Source: Populus alba (taxonomy: Eukaryota; Streptophyta; Magnoliopsida; Malpighiales; Salicaceae). From it: a DNA stretch of 64,000 bases. Position 1 is the first letter of the stretch. Every line of letters begins with the position of its first letter. The stretch is taken from contig NC_133297.1 of assembly GCF_005239225.2 (NCBI RefSeq), positions 18,278,147-18,342,146 on the forward strand, in the 5' to 3' direction. The notes under the pieces were generated by a model. It was not told the origin of the DNA and made no database searches. It was given only the letters and a program-made list of their open reading frames with translations. Made by a program: the position numbers and the translations under genes. Below are positions 34,840-44,972 of this stretch, piece after piece.

Positions 34840-36243
34840 ATGGCCAAAAACAAGAGAACCACACGTCGTACCACTGTGCAGAATCAGCAACAACTTCAGG
34901 TAGACTTACACAACAACTCGGTCCTTGCTCTGGCCGCTCCACCTCTCCCCCCATCTCCTCCGTCTCTCACCCCCTCACCTAAAGTGGTTGCTGGCGGGTC
35001 TAGTCCAGACAAATTCTTGTTCTTTGCTAAGGAAGGGGCTGTTCCTCAGCCGATTGTCTCTTCTCCCTCTACTCCTGACCATGTGATTGTAGAGGACTGC
35101 TCTGACGAGGAAGACTTCGAAGAAGATGAAGTAGATTATTCTGCATCTGGAGGCAATTCAAGATCTTTTCACTCCCCGGTGCCACCTTCTACAGGAAACA
35201 ACTTAGATATCACCCTCAACAGTGCTTCGAGGGTTTTGCCTATAAGTGGATCAGGGTATTCAGTGATACCAGAGCCTTCACCCACAGAGAGGAGATCCTC
35301 GCCGGTGCCTCCTCTCCAGCACACCTCCCCAGGTCTCGTTGAGGTTGACCATAACCTCCCAAATGTTATATCCTTACCCACAGAAGCTCCTCATTCAGGT
35401 GCCCCACAATCTCCTGCTCCTGTTGGGAAATGACGAAACTTATTTGCAACCAACCGCAGCACAACAACAGGTCCTAAACTACCACACTTCTATGCTTCTT
35501 GCAATGATTTATCTTGTGACTTGTTCTTTGATGATCTTGATAATAATTATAATGTATGGGAATTATGTATTGTTGGCTATGTTGCTGGAAAGTCTCCTAA
35601 CTTTAAGGCTTTGAATAATATTATCTCTAGCTTTTGGAAGTGTGATGCCACTTTGTCTATTCATGAATCTGGATGGTTAGTTTATATATTCAAAAACATT
35701 GATGATAAGCTTGCAGTTTTAGCTAATGACCCCTATTTGATCTATGGCCGGCCTTTAATCCTCAAAGCCATGCCAGAATATTTCAATTTTGGGAGGGATG
35801 AAATGTCATGTGTTCCTGTATGGGTGAAGTTTCCAAATTTGCCGTTAAAATGTTGGTCTTCTCGGTGCCTTGCTAAGATTGCTAGCAAGTTAGGCACACC
35901 CATCCAAAGTGACCAGCTCACATTTAACATGTTGAGAATTTCATATGCTAGAGTTTTGGTAGAACTGGATCTACTTGTAGACTTGAAATCTTCTATTGTC
36001 ATCAACTTACCAAATGGTACCACATTGAACCAACCGGTGATTTATGAGATACTTCCTAGATTCTGCACATTGTGTAAAGTTTTGGGACACAAAACGGGAG
36101 CTTGTACCCCTCCTCCTAAACCGGTGGTGGCAAGACCGGTGGACAAGCAAAACCATCTAGCTACCACTACAAACAAGGATCGTAGTGTCTTTGATCGCCT
36201 TGGGCCGGTTGATGAAACTAGCCAAGGAAAAGCTAATGGGTAG
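34840..36243 (+). pseudogene. LINE ORF1 (RNA-binding, DUF4283 and zinc knuckle)
   Basis: One continuous frame of 468 codons starting MAKNKRTTRRTTVQNQQQ, broken only by a TGA at 35431-35433 (probably a former tryptophan). Residues 1-197 are Ser/Pro-rich. From about residue 227 a DUF4283-type domain begins (FKALNNIISSFWKCDA, WVKFPNLPLKCWS, SYARVLVELDLLVDL). It ends with a CCHC knuckle CTLCKVLGHKTGAC. In plant L1 elements this protein binds the element RNA. Confidence 0.85.
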
Positions 36244-36604
36244 ATTGGTGAGTCCTCACATAGTTATGATCCCATGGCTACTGAAGTTGCAGTTGCATCA
36301 GGTGAATGGAAATTGTCAAAAGCAAGAAAGCTAGGAAAACCCTCAGCATTCCTGTGCGAGGCACACTTGCTGCTGATCATGTTTCAACTATTCACCCTAG
36401 CAGTAAAGCCCCAACAGTCTTACCTTCAGGAGATACCTGTAATCCTGATATCCATGAGAAAGAACCAGCTGGAGCAGCCACAAGCAGGACAGATCCTAAT
36501 GTTGTTCCTGTTGGAATAGTCAATAAACGTGGCCAGAGAAGGAGCTCATCACGTGCATCTGGGAGTGATAGTGGTGGAAGGTTTCCCCCTTCCCCTACAA
36601 TTAT

Positions 36605-37900
36605 ATGATTATCTACAGCTGAAACATTAGGGGACTTAACAATCCCCTGAAGCAATATGAGGTGGTTAGCCTCATGAAGAAGCATAAAATGGACGTGTGT
36701 GGTTTACTTGAAACAAAGCTACTCCCATCCAAAGTTGCCTCATTACATAAATTTCGGCTAAGGCATTGGCAATACCTTTCCAATGCAAATGTTGCAAGCA
36801 CTGCTAGAATTGTAGTATTTTGGAATCCATCTACAGTGAAGGTTGATCTACTTTCATCTTCTGTGCAAGCTGTTCATCTTTCAGTCACATGTTTGATTTC
36901 TCAGATTAGCTTTAAGGCTACCTTTGTTTACGACTTCAATACAATCTTTGCTAGAAGATCTCTATGGGAGGATCTAAGGAGCTAGAATTCCAACTGTCCC
37001 TGGATGGTTCTTGGAGACTTTAACTCCATGTTATCCTCTGCAGATAAGCACAATGGTGCAGCTGTGTCTTCTTATGAAACTTCTGATTTTCGAGACTGCT
37101 GCTCTGATCTGGGCCTTCATGATGCCAATTTCACTGGATGTCACTTCAGCTGGACAAATGGATCGGTTTGGAGCAAACTTGATAGGGTGTTAATCAATCC
37201 TGCATGGTGTTCTTTACAGCACCTTACTCATGTTCATTTTGACCCTCCTGGTGCCTTTACTCACCATTCTCCTGCAACTGTTAGATTTGCTCCTTTTGTG
37301 CAGGGTAGACGAAATTTTAAATTCTTTAATATGTGGGCATTGCACTATCAGTTCCTAGAGACAGTCTCTTCTTGCTGGTCATCTCCTGTCTATGGTACTC
37401 CTATGTATATTCTCTGCCGCAAGCTTAAGCTTTTGAAGGGTCCTTTGAAAGAGCTCAACCGTCTTCACTTTAGCCATATTTCAAAAAGAGTCTCTCGGCT
37501 TGAATCCCAGTTGGAGCAAATCCAAGTCACTCTCCAGCAAGACAGGGACAACCAACTCTTACTTGAATAGGACAAGCTCTTTCGCTCCAAACTTTCCTTT
37601 CTGAAGTTTGCGGAGAAACAGTTCTTCAGCCAAAAAATCAAATGCAAGTTTCTCAAGGACAGTGACAGAGGCTCTAAATTTTTCCATGCTCTTATGGGGC
37701 AAAACCACAAGAGAAACTTCATCCCAGCTATTATGTGCAGGAATGGCAGTCTTAGCAACTCCCTCAAGGAAGTGGGTGATGAATTTGTGGCATATTATCA
37801 GCAGCTACTAGGCTCCTCGAAATCCACTATTCCTATTGACAGAGCTATTATTAGGTGTGGACCATGTCTTCCATGCAGCTCTCATAGCCTTCTCCTCTCC
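36605..37900 (+). pseudogene. LINE ORF2 N-terminus: AP-type endonuclease
   Basis: Starts MIIYS, TGA (tryptophan expected), then NIRGLNNPLKQYEV. Endonuclease motifs: LLETKL (the E of the active site), VFWNPSTVKVDLLSS, MVLGDFNSMLSS (the D and N), GCHFSWTNG and KLDRVLIN. The final SDH-type motif is degenerate (FTHHSPATVRF). Stops at 36983 and 37568 lie in the same frame. Downstream is the linker QLEQIQ...FLKDSDRGSKFFHALM before RT. Confidence 0.88.
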
Positions 37901-38948
37901 CCAGTTTCAACAGAAGATATTCGTTAGGCTGTATTTAGCATTGATAATGAGAAGGCTCCAGGACCTAATGGTTACTCCTCATTCTTCTTTAAGAAAGCCT
38001 GGCCTGTGGTGGGAGGGGATTTCTGTTCGGCCATTCAAGACTTTTTCCATTCTGGCAGACTTCTCAAACAGGTTAACCACTCAATTATTACTTTGGTTCC
38101 CAAATCAAAGAATGTCTCTTCACCATTTGATTTCAGGCCTATCTCCTGTTGTAATGTTATTTACAAAGTGCTGGCCAAAATCTTAGCTAGCCGACTTGCC
38201 CAGGCTTTACAAGGTATAGTCAGTCCCATGCAGAATGCATTTTTAGGTGGCAAATATATGAGTGACAACATCAACCTTGTTCAGGAGCTTCTTCGCCAGT
38301 ATGGGGATTCTTAGATTGCCTTCTTTGGTAAATTGGCTTTTCGGCTGCTTTTGTCATGCTTGTTATGCAATGTGTCTCCTCTGCTTCATATTGTGTAGCA
38401 GTTAATGGTGATATCCATGGGTTTTTTGCGGGTCATAGTGGAGTTTGTCAGGGAGACCCCTTATCCCCATACCTCTTTATATGCTGTATGGAATACTTCT
38501 CAAGAATGCTCATACTTGCTTCCCAGCAGGAGGTCTTCCGATTTCATCCAAAATGTGCTATGCAAGGTATTACTCACCTTGCTTTTGCGGATGATGTGCT
38601 GATTCTCTCTCGTGGAGATTCCTCTTCGGTCACTTGCATTCTTCATCAACTTGCTAGATTTGGCCATACTTCGGGATTGGATTTAAATCCACAAAAATCA
38701 TTCATTTTCTTTGGGGGAGTCGGCCATGTTCAAAAGCAGTCTATCCTCACATCTTCTGGTTTTAGTGAAGGGAAATTTCCTTTCACTTACCTTGGGGTCC
38801 CACTTAGCCCCCATCGACTTCTAGCTAGCCAGTTCTCTCCTCTTCTGCAAGACTTACAATCATCTGTCCAAGGATGGATTTGCAAACACCTTTCATATGC
38901 AGGGCGATTGGAGCTGCTCCGGTCTGTTCTATTTGGGAAAGTCCAGTT
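37901..38948 (+). pseudogene. LINE ORF2 reverse transcriptase, left part, with motif A deleted
   Basis: Reads NEKAPGPNGYSSFFFKKAW, SIITLVPKSKN, DFRPISCCNVIYKVLAKIL and QNAFLGGKYMSDNI. After a TAG at 38312 the frame changes and the block that should carry the first catalytic aspartate (KVDxxKAFD) is missing. It resumes at MQCVSSASYCVAVNGDIHGF, GVCQGDPLSPYLF, and the catalytic FADD in LAFADDVLILSRGD. It ends at LRSVLFGKVQF, where Copia-4 inserted (TSD CAGTT). Confidence 0.85.
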
Positions 38949-39438
38949 TGTTGGAATATTGCCAATTATGTTGACATTGTCAAAGAAGGAGGCTTGTTGG
39001 TGGCAACCACCAACCTTGACTTTGGTAGCCATCTTTGTTGAAGAAGAGATGAGTTTGGCAGCCACCATTGATGACAAAGTAGCAAGAGGAGCTGTCATTG
39101 AAGCCTATAAATAGACACCAAGAGTGCATCATAAAATGAGAGAGAGAGTCTTGTAGGAGAGCTACAAAAGAGAGAAGAAGAGAGAAAGAAAGAGAAGGGC
39201 TGCCACCAGCAGCCCTGCTGCCACCAGCAGCTACTGCCCTATGTAGCAATGAGAGATGGGAGTTGAGTGGATGTGATCCTCCTCCATGTATTGTATTCTT
39301 TCTCTATCTCTTATAATATCGACCTCTCCCGTGGATGTAGGCAATTTGCCGAACCACGTTAAATATTGTGTCTCAGTGTGCTTACCCCTCCTATAAGCAA
39401 AGATCAATACATCACCGGTCGCCAGATTCCACACAACA
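38949..39438 (+). repeat. Copia-4 5' LTR (type A, 490 bp)
   Basis: It runs TGTTGGAATATT to CACACAACA and has a TATA box (TATAAATA at 39106-39113). It differs from 44478-44967 at about three positions. The promoter lies well inside, and a GA-rich transcribed stretch follows it. Confidence 0.92.
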
Positions 39439-40024
39439 AATGGTATCAGAGCCCCGTTCGCCAGAAAACAGAAGTGTTTTGGGGTATATCTGAATTTTCA
39501 AAGTTGTCCAAAACAAGTTTTTATCATTTCACAGTGTAGAGCTCATCAAGACGAACTCACTGTCGCAAGAATCAGCCTGATCGGAGACCGAGGTGAGACA
39601 CACGCGTCGCCTGAAGATTCAGCACAGAAGACCACGCACAGCCACGCGCTCCAGAGGTAGACGACGAGTGTCGTCCACGCGCGCCATATTGGAGCCGCGC
39701 CGAGCCGCTTACGCCGAGTCCTAAGCCGAGTCCAGCCGAGCCTCCAGCCGATCCTATTCCGCGCCGAGCCGCGTTCCAGCCGCAGTCGAGCGAGAGAATA
39801 TTCCACCGAATATTCCCAGAATATTCCACAGTATATTCCCGGTTCAACCCAGCGAACCGCTCGCCGTACAGAATTGGGTTTTTGACCGGTTCACCCATTT
39901 TCTGACCCGATTGAAACAAAGTCAGACCAGTTCCCTACTATTTGGACCATTCCGGATCGATCTACAGTGTCCGTTTGGCCAAATTCGGCTCCCAAAAAGG
40001 TGATATAGTCATTCCAAGTGCAAA

Positions 40025-41473
40025 ATGACTACAGAAGGTACACATACACTCATCCCGAAGCTGACCAAAGACAACTATGATAGTTGGTGCATCAGATTGA
40101 AGGCATTCCTTGGGTCACAAGAGTGTTTGGATATTGTACAAACTGGTTATGATGAACCAGAGTCCAAAGAAAGAGAAGATGCTTTACAAGAGGCACAAAA
40201 GCAAGCCTTGAAAGTCAACAGAAAGAAAGACAACAAAGCCAAGACCATCATCTACCAAGGTCTTGATGAAGATACATTCGAGATCATAGCTTCCGCTGAA
40301 ACGTCACATGATATATGGGAGGCTCTCCAACAGAAATACAAAGGTGCTGACAGAATCAAGAAGATTCGTCTTCAATCTTTGCGAGGTGACTTTGAGTTAT
40401 TGCAAATGAAGTCCTCGGAGTCTATTTCTGATTATCACACAAGGATTATGGTGATAGTAAACCAGATGAGGAGAAATGGAGAAGCCCTCATCGATTCTCG
40501 AATTACGGAGAAAATTTTGAGAACCCTAGATCCAAAATTTGATCATGTTGTTGTCGCCATTAAAGAGTCCAAAGAAGTGGACAAGTTGACAGTAGATGAG
40601 CTTATGAGTTCTTTGCAAGCTCATGAGCAGAAGATAGTAAAGCGAAATGGAGATAAGGCCATCGAGCATGCCTTACAAGCAAAGCTGTCCCTCAAGGACA
40701 TATATGAGCAAGGGGAGACTTCATCAAGTGGCTACACCACTCAAGGAGGAAGTCAACAATCCAGAGGAGGATTCCAGAGATTCCAAGGAAGAGGTTCTTG
40801 GAATACAAGCTTTAGAGGAAGAGGTGGCAGAAACACCACCAGAGGAGGCCGAGGACAACAAGCATTCACTCCCAGAGGAAGAGGAGGCGGTTACAATAAC
40901 CGTGACAGGAGGAATATCAAATGTTATAGTTGCAATCAATTTGGGCACTATAGCACTGAATGCAGAAGCAAAGCTCCGTTGGAGATACGTGAGCAAGCAA
41001 ACTATGCAGAGAAGGATGACAGAGAAGCATATGCATTACTTGTCCAACAAGGACATGGCGAGAAACAAGAGGAGATATGGTATCTAGATACTGGAGCCAG
41101 CAATCACATGTGCGGCTACCGAGAGTTATTTAGTAATCTAGATGAGACCAAGCAGGGTCTAGTTACTTTTGGAGATACCACAAAGGTTCCATTCAAAGGT
41201 AAAGGCAGCATCCCAATTAAGTTGAAGAATGGCGATTCCAGCTACATCGCCAATGTCTATTATGTCCCAGCCATAAAGCAGAACCTACTCAGCTTAGGTC
41301 AACTTTTGGAGAGAGGCTATACTTTTTACTCGGAGAATTGTCATCTGGCAATTAGAGACAACAATTGGAGATTAATGGCCTACGTGAAAATGTCCAAGAA
41401 CAGGATGTTTCCTTTGAACATCCAGTATGATGCAGTAAGGTGTTTGAGTGCCATCACCAACAGTGAAGAATGA
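40025..41473 (+). CDS. Copia-4 gag-protease
   Basis: An intact 482-residue frame starting MTTEGTHTLIPKLTKDNYDS. It covers gag helices (ETSHDIWEALQQKYKG, SISDYHTRIMVIVNQMR), an RG/GGR-rich nucleic-acid-binding stretch, a zinc knuckle CYSCNQFGHYSTEC and a protease with the normal YLDTGASNHMCG triplet. It ends SAITNSEE before a TGA. In the related Copia-3 the same TGA occurs at the same point, directly before the integrase LWHLRLGH block. This is the best preserved copia gag here. Confidence 0.9.
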   Translation: MTTEGTHTLIPKLTKDNYDSWCIRLKAFLGSQECLDIVQTGYDEPESKEREDALQEAQKQALKVNRKKDNKAKTIIYQGLDEDTFEIIASAETSHDIWEALQQKYKGADRIKKIRLQSLRGDFELLQMKSSESISDYHTRIMVIVNQMRRNGEALIDSRITEKILRTLDPKFDHVVVAIKESKEVDKLTVDELMSSLQAHEQKIVKRNGDKAIEHALQAKLSLKDIYEQGETSSSGYTTQGGSQQSRGGFQRFQGRGSWNTSFRGRGGRNTTRGGRGQQAFTPRGRGGGYNNRDRRNIKCYSCNQFGHYSTECRSKAPLEIREQANYAEKDDREAYALLVQQGHGEKQEEIWYLDTGASNHMCGYRELFSNLDETKQGLVTFGDTTKVPFKGKGSIPIKLKNGDSSYIANVYYVPAIKQNLLSLGQLLERGYTFYSENCHLAIRDNNWRLMAYVKMSKNRMFPLNIQYDAVRCLSAITNSEE

Positions 41474-42351
41474 CTTTGGCACCTGAGGCTTGGACATCTG
41501 AATTTCACGAGTTTGAAGATGCTAGCAAGCAAGAAGATGGTCAAAGGTTTGCCTCACATTGATCATCCAGATGAAGTCTGTGAGAGTTGTGTCCTCAGCA
41601 AACATCACAGATCCAGTTTTGCCAAAGAAGTCAACTGGAGAGCAAAGAGGCCACTGGAGTTAGTACACACAGATGTGTGTGGCCCAATCACGCCTATGTC
41701 GACTGGACAAAATAGGTACTTCCTCACTTTTACTGATGATTTTAATAGAAAGACGTGGATATACTTTCTGAAGAGGAAGTAAGAAGTATTCAATTGTTTT
41801 AAAGATTTTAAAGCAATTGTGGAGAAGCAAACTGGTTATACGATCAGAACAGTGAGATCTGATCAAGGAGGAGAATATACAGCCAATGATTTTGAAGCCT
41901 TCTGTACACAACAAGGCATCAGACATCAGACAACGCCAGCTTATACACCACAGCTGAATGGTGTAGCAGAAAGGAAGAATCGCACGATTCTTGACATGGC
42001 AAGAAGTCTGCTCAAAGTAAAGAAATTGCCCAAGCAATACTGGGCTGAAGCTGTATCATGTGCAGTGTATCTGTTGAATCGCTGCCCGACCAGAAGTTTG
42101 CAAGGTGTTACTCCAGAAGAAGCATGAAGTGGTCACAAACCAAGTGTTACTCATCTACGAGTCTTTGGTTGTGTGGCATATGCAAAGATCCCAGATGCAA
42201 GAAGGAGAAAGCTCGATGATAAGAGCGAGAAATGCATCTTTGTCGGATATGGTGAAAGAAGGATGGGATACAGGCTGTATAATCCCATCACAAAGAAGGT
42301 GATTACGAGTAGAGATGTTATCTTTGAAGAAGATAAATCTTGGGCATGGAA
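41474..42351 (+). pseudogene. Copia-4 integrase
   Basis: In frame after the [54 protein letters not shown] and LNGVAERKNRTI; the HHCC and D,D,E residues are all present. A TAA at 41780 (TCA in Copia-3) and a TGA at 42126 (TGG in Copia-3) break it, then a frame change leads to AKIPDARRRKLDDKSEKCIF and VIFEEDKSWAW. It would act in cDNA insertion but is truncated. Confidence 0.85.
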
Positions 42352-42804
42352 TGGTGATCAAGAAGCAATCAAATGGATCAATCTTGATTTGATCCTTGAA
42401 GGTGAAGAAGTACCAACAGTACTTGTAGAAGAACCGATTGTGCCAGCAGCTGAACCACAAAGTCCAGTGTTTATACCAGCAGCTGAACCACAAAGTCCGG
42501 TGCACAGATTCCCTGTATTCAACAGGAGGAACACACCAGGAGCATCATCATCAACACCACCATCAGCATCCTCGTCAGAAGGACCAAGAAAGATGCGGAA
42601 TCTTGAAGAGTTGTACGATACCACTCAGGTCATGGAAGATACAACTCTGTTTTGTTTCCATGCAGATAAGGACCCACCAGAAAAGAAGAAAGCAATAGGT
42701 GTCAAAAGGGTCTACAAGCAGAAAGAAGGCATTGAAAGGAGAAGTGTTCATGCTTGGCATGACATCCCTCGATTGAGTTTAAAGGGGAGATTTGTAGAAT
42801 ATTA
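42352..42804 (+). pseudogene. Copia-4 residual pol after large internal deletions
   Basis: After the linker (VPAAEPQSPVFIPAAEPQSP, a short internal duplication absent in Copia-3) the text jumps from DKDPP to EKKKAIGVKRVYK. It then jumps to QKEGIE and straight to the pol end (HAWHDIPRL in this frame, equal to LGMTSLD of Copia-3). Comparison with Copia-3 shows three deletions with short direct repeats at the junctions (CCA, TACAA, CATTGA). RT catalytic motifs and all of RNase H are gone. Confidence 0.85.
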
Positions 42805-43161
42805 AACTCAATATATCCAGAAGCACCTAGATAGTCAAGGAAGGCAACCACCCACCAGCCGCAGCCGCCAGCCACCAGCCGCAGCCGCCAGCCGCCTTCA
42901 CACCGCCGGTCAACAGCCGCCTTCACACCTGGAACAGTAGATTTTCGTATTCTGATTTTGTCTATAAATAGAGTGCCCAGCTTGTGTTTATTTGTGTGGA
43001 GAGAATTGAGAGGAACACTAGAAAGAGAAAGAGAGAGAGAGAGGGCGTGTATTAAGCTTTTGTTTTGTGTAATTGTAAGCTTCGGTTTTGTGTAATAAAA
43101 CAGTGTGTTTTATCCCCTCTGAGTGTCTCAAAGCCACCACCAGTGGTTTCTCCCACCAACA
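42793..43161 (+). repeat. LTR-B copy 1, inside Copia-4 (369 bp)
   Basis: It follows the polypurine tract TTTAAAGGGGAGAT like a normal 3' LTR, starts TGTAGAATATT, has a TATA box at 42962-42969, and ends TCTCCCACCAACA, an end shared with Copia-3 LTRs. It includes a CAGCCGC minisatellite (42857-42922). Confidence 0.88.
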
Positions 43162-43167
43162 ATTATT

Positions 43168-43544
43168 TGTAGAATATTAAACTCAATATATCCAGAAGCA
43201 CCTAGATAGTCAAGGAAGGCAACCACCCACCAGCCGGAGCCGCCAGCCGCCAGCCGCCAGCCGCCAGCCGCCAGCCGCCTTCACACCGCCGGTCAACAAC
43301 CGCCTTCACACCTGGAACAGTAGATTTTCGTATTCTGATTTTGTCTATAAATAGAGTGCCCAGCTTGTGTTTATTTGTGTGGAGAGAATTGAGAGGAACA
43401 CTAGAAAGAGAAAGAGAGAGAGAGAGGGTGTGTATTAAGCTTTTGTTTTGTGTAATTGTAAGCTTCGGTTTTGTGTAATAAAACAGTGTGTTTTATCCCC
43501 TCTGAGTGTCTCAAAGCCACCACCAGTGGTTTCTCCCACCAACA
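43168..43544 (+). repeat. LTR-B copy 2, inside Copia-4 (377 bp)
   Basis: It begins six bases (ATTATT) after copy 1. It is nearly identical to copy 1, apart from the CAGCCGC repeat number and one or two substitutions. It is followed by AA and the primer site TGGTATCAGAGC (43547-43558), so it has the position of a 5' LTR. Confidence 0.88.
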
Positions 43545-44477
43545 AATGGTATCAGAGCTTTTTTTGGTTTAAAGTGGTGTTTGATCTTTGCTCAAAAATG
43601 AAAGTTGTCAAAATGGTGTTTTGACCATCCCACTGTGTAGAGGAGGATGATACGAAGCCACTGGTGAAAACAGCGTCAAAATCGGACGTCGGACATGGCC
43701 GCACTCTCCATCACTCTCCGGCAAGGCGTCTGTCCACGCGCTCAGATACGCCCCACGCGTCTTCTTCACCTAGATGAGTTGACCCGACCCGAATATAGTA
43801 TGAACAGTAGACATGAACAGTAGACATGAACAGTGCCATGCAAAGGACGACATCAGCATACACAGTCAGCAAGCCATTGACTAGTCAACTGACATGTCAA
43901 CATAGTGGGACCCACCTGCCATGTCATCAGCCGCGAGCCGAGCCGGGTGGAGCCGAGCTGAGTTGGAGCCGAGCCGAGCCGCGAGCCGAGGGATAGGATC
44001 CAATGTAGCTGATCCTACGTGCAACCGGATCTGATAGTGAATCTGAGCCGTTGATGAGGCCATAATTGTTTTGATCAAATCTTAGCCGTCTGAAGTGCGA
44101 TTTGGACGATTCAAGACATGTTTCCAGCTAATTTGATCATTTTGGATGCAATGGTATGGTCCGATCGTTGAGATTCGAGATCAACAATGACAATGGTGAA
44201 TTATTAAAGAGAGATTGCCCGATTAGGAGGCATCTAAAGGTCATCATGGTGGTCGATGGAGATGAAGAAGAAGAAGGTGCACATGTTTACCCAATTATAT
44301 GTGCGAAACTATGAGCTACGATAGGAGCCCTAGTTTAGACCGTCACACAATGACAAGCGGAGACACCTTAGAGAAGGTGTGAGGGCCATGAAAGGAGCCC
44401 AGGTCAAGAACGCTCCAGAAAGCGTGTGCTGAAGAAGCAAAATGACAATTGCCCACATAAATGGCAAAGGGGGTGAT
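43545..44477 (+). other. Second primer site and 5'-UTR-like region within Copia-4, then polypurine tract
   Basis: The stretch AAAGTTGTCAAAA, CACTGTGTAGAGG and CACTGGTG resembles the leader of Copia-3 (15260-15330), so it is the leader of a type-B element without any gag after it. There are short repeats of GAACAGTAGACAT (43802-43830) and a GAGCCGAGC-rich run (43930-43990). It ends in the polypurine tract of the type-A 3' LTR. Confidence 0.75.
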
Positions 44478-44967
44478 TGTTGGAATATTGCCAATTATGT
44501 TGACATTGTCAAAGAAGGAGGCTTGTTGGTGGCAACCACCAACCTTGACTTTGGTAGCCATCTTTGTTGAAGAAGAGATGAGTTTGGCAGCCACCATTGA
44601 TGACAAAGTAGCAAGAGGAGCTGTCATTGAAGCCTATAAATAGACACCAAGAGTGCATCATAAAATGAGAGAGAGAGTCTTGTAGGAGAGCTACAAAAGA
44701 GAGAAGAAGAGAGAAAGAAAGAGAAGGGCTGCCACCAGCAGCCCTGCTGCCACCAGCAGCTACTGCCCTATGTAGCAATGAGAGATGGGAGTTGAGTGGA
44801 TGTGATCCTCCTCCATGTATTGTATTCTTTCTCTATCTCTAATAATATCGACCTCTTCCGTGGATGTAGGCAATTTGCCGAACCACGTTAAATATTGTGT
44901 CTCAGTGTGCTTACCCCTCCTATAAGCAAAGATCAATACATCACCGGTCGCCGGATTCCACACAACA
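44478..44967 (+). repeat. Copia-4 3' LTR (type A, 490 bp)
   Basis: It directly follows GCAAAGGGGGTGAT and is followed by the target copy CAGTT and by the interrupted LINE codon text (VQF-WLNIFPVPV). Confidence 0.92.
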
Positions 44968-44972
44968 CAGTT

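Larger units (their letters stand above)
38949..44967 (+). mobile_element. Copia-4: young, chimeric, RT-deleted copia element inside the LINE
   Basis: It has 490-bp LTRs (type A) with only about three differences, TG...CA ends, and a perfect TSD CAGTT (38944-38948 and 44968-44972). Primer site 39441-39452. Its body from 40025 is the Copia-3 family (gag, protease, integrase). Most of RT and RNase H is deleted. Next comes a polypurine tract and two head-to-tail LTRs of another type (B, 42793-43161 and 43168-43544), a second primer site, a second 5'-UTR-like stretch, and finally its own polypurine tract (GCAAAGGGGGTGAT) and 3' LTR. It cannot make its own RT and must have been moved by another element. 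Confidence 0.9.

Noticed and set aside
39546..39919. Arg-rich minus-strand frames in the Copia-4 leader (also 15298-15616 in Copia-3)
   Set aside because: They lie opposite the untranslated leader, have biased GC-repeat composition (GAGCCGAGC type), and no family similarity; judged to be chance frames.
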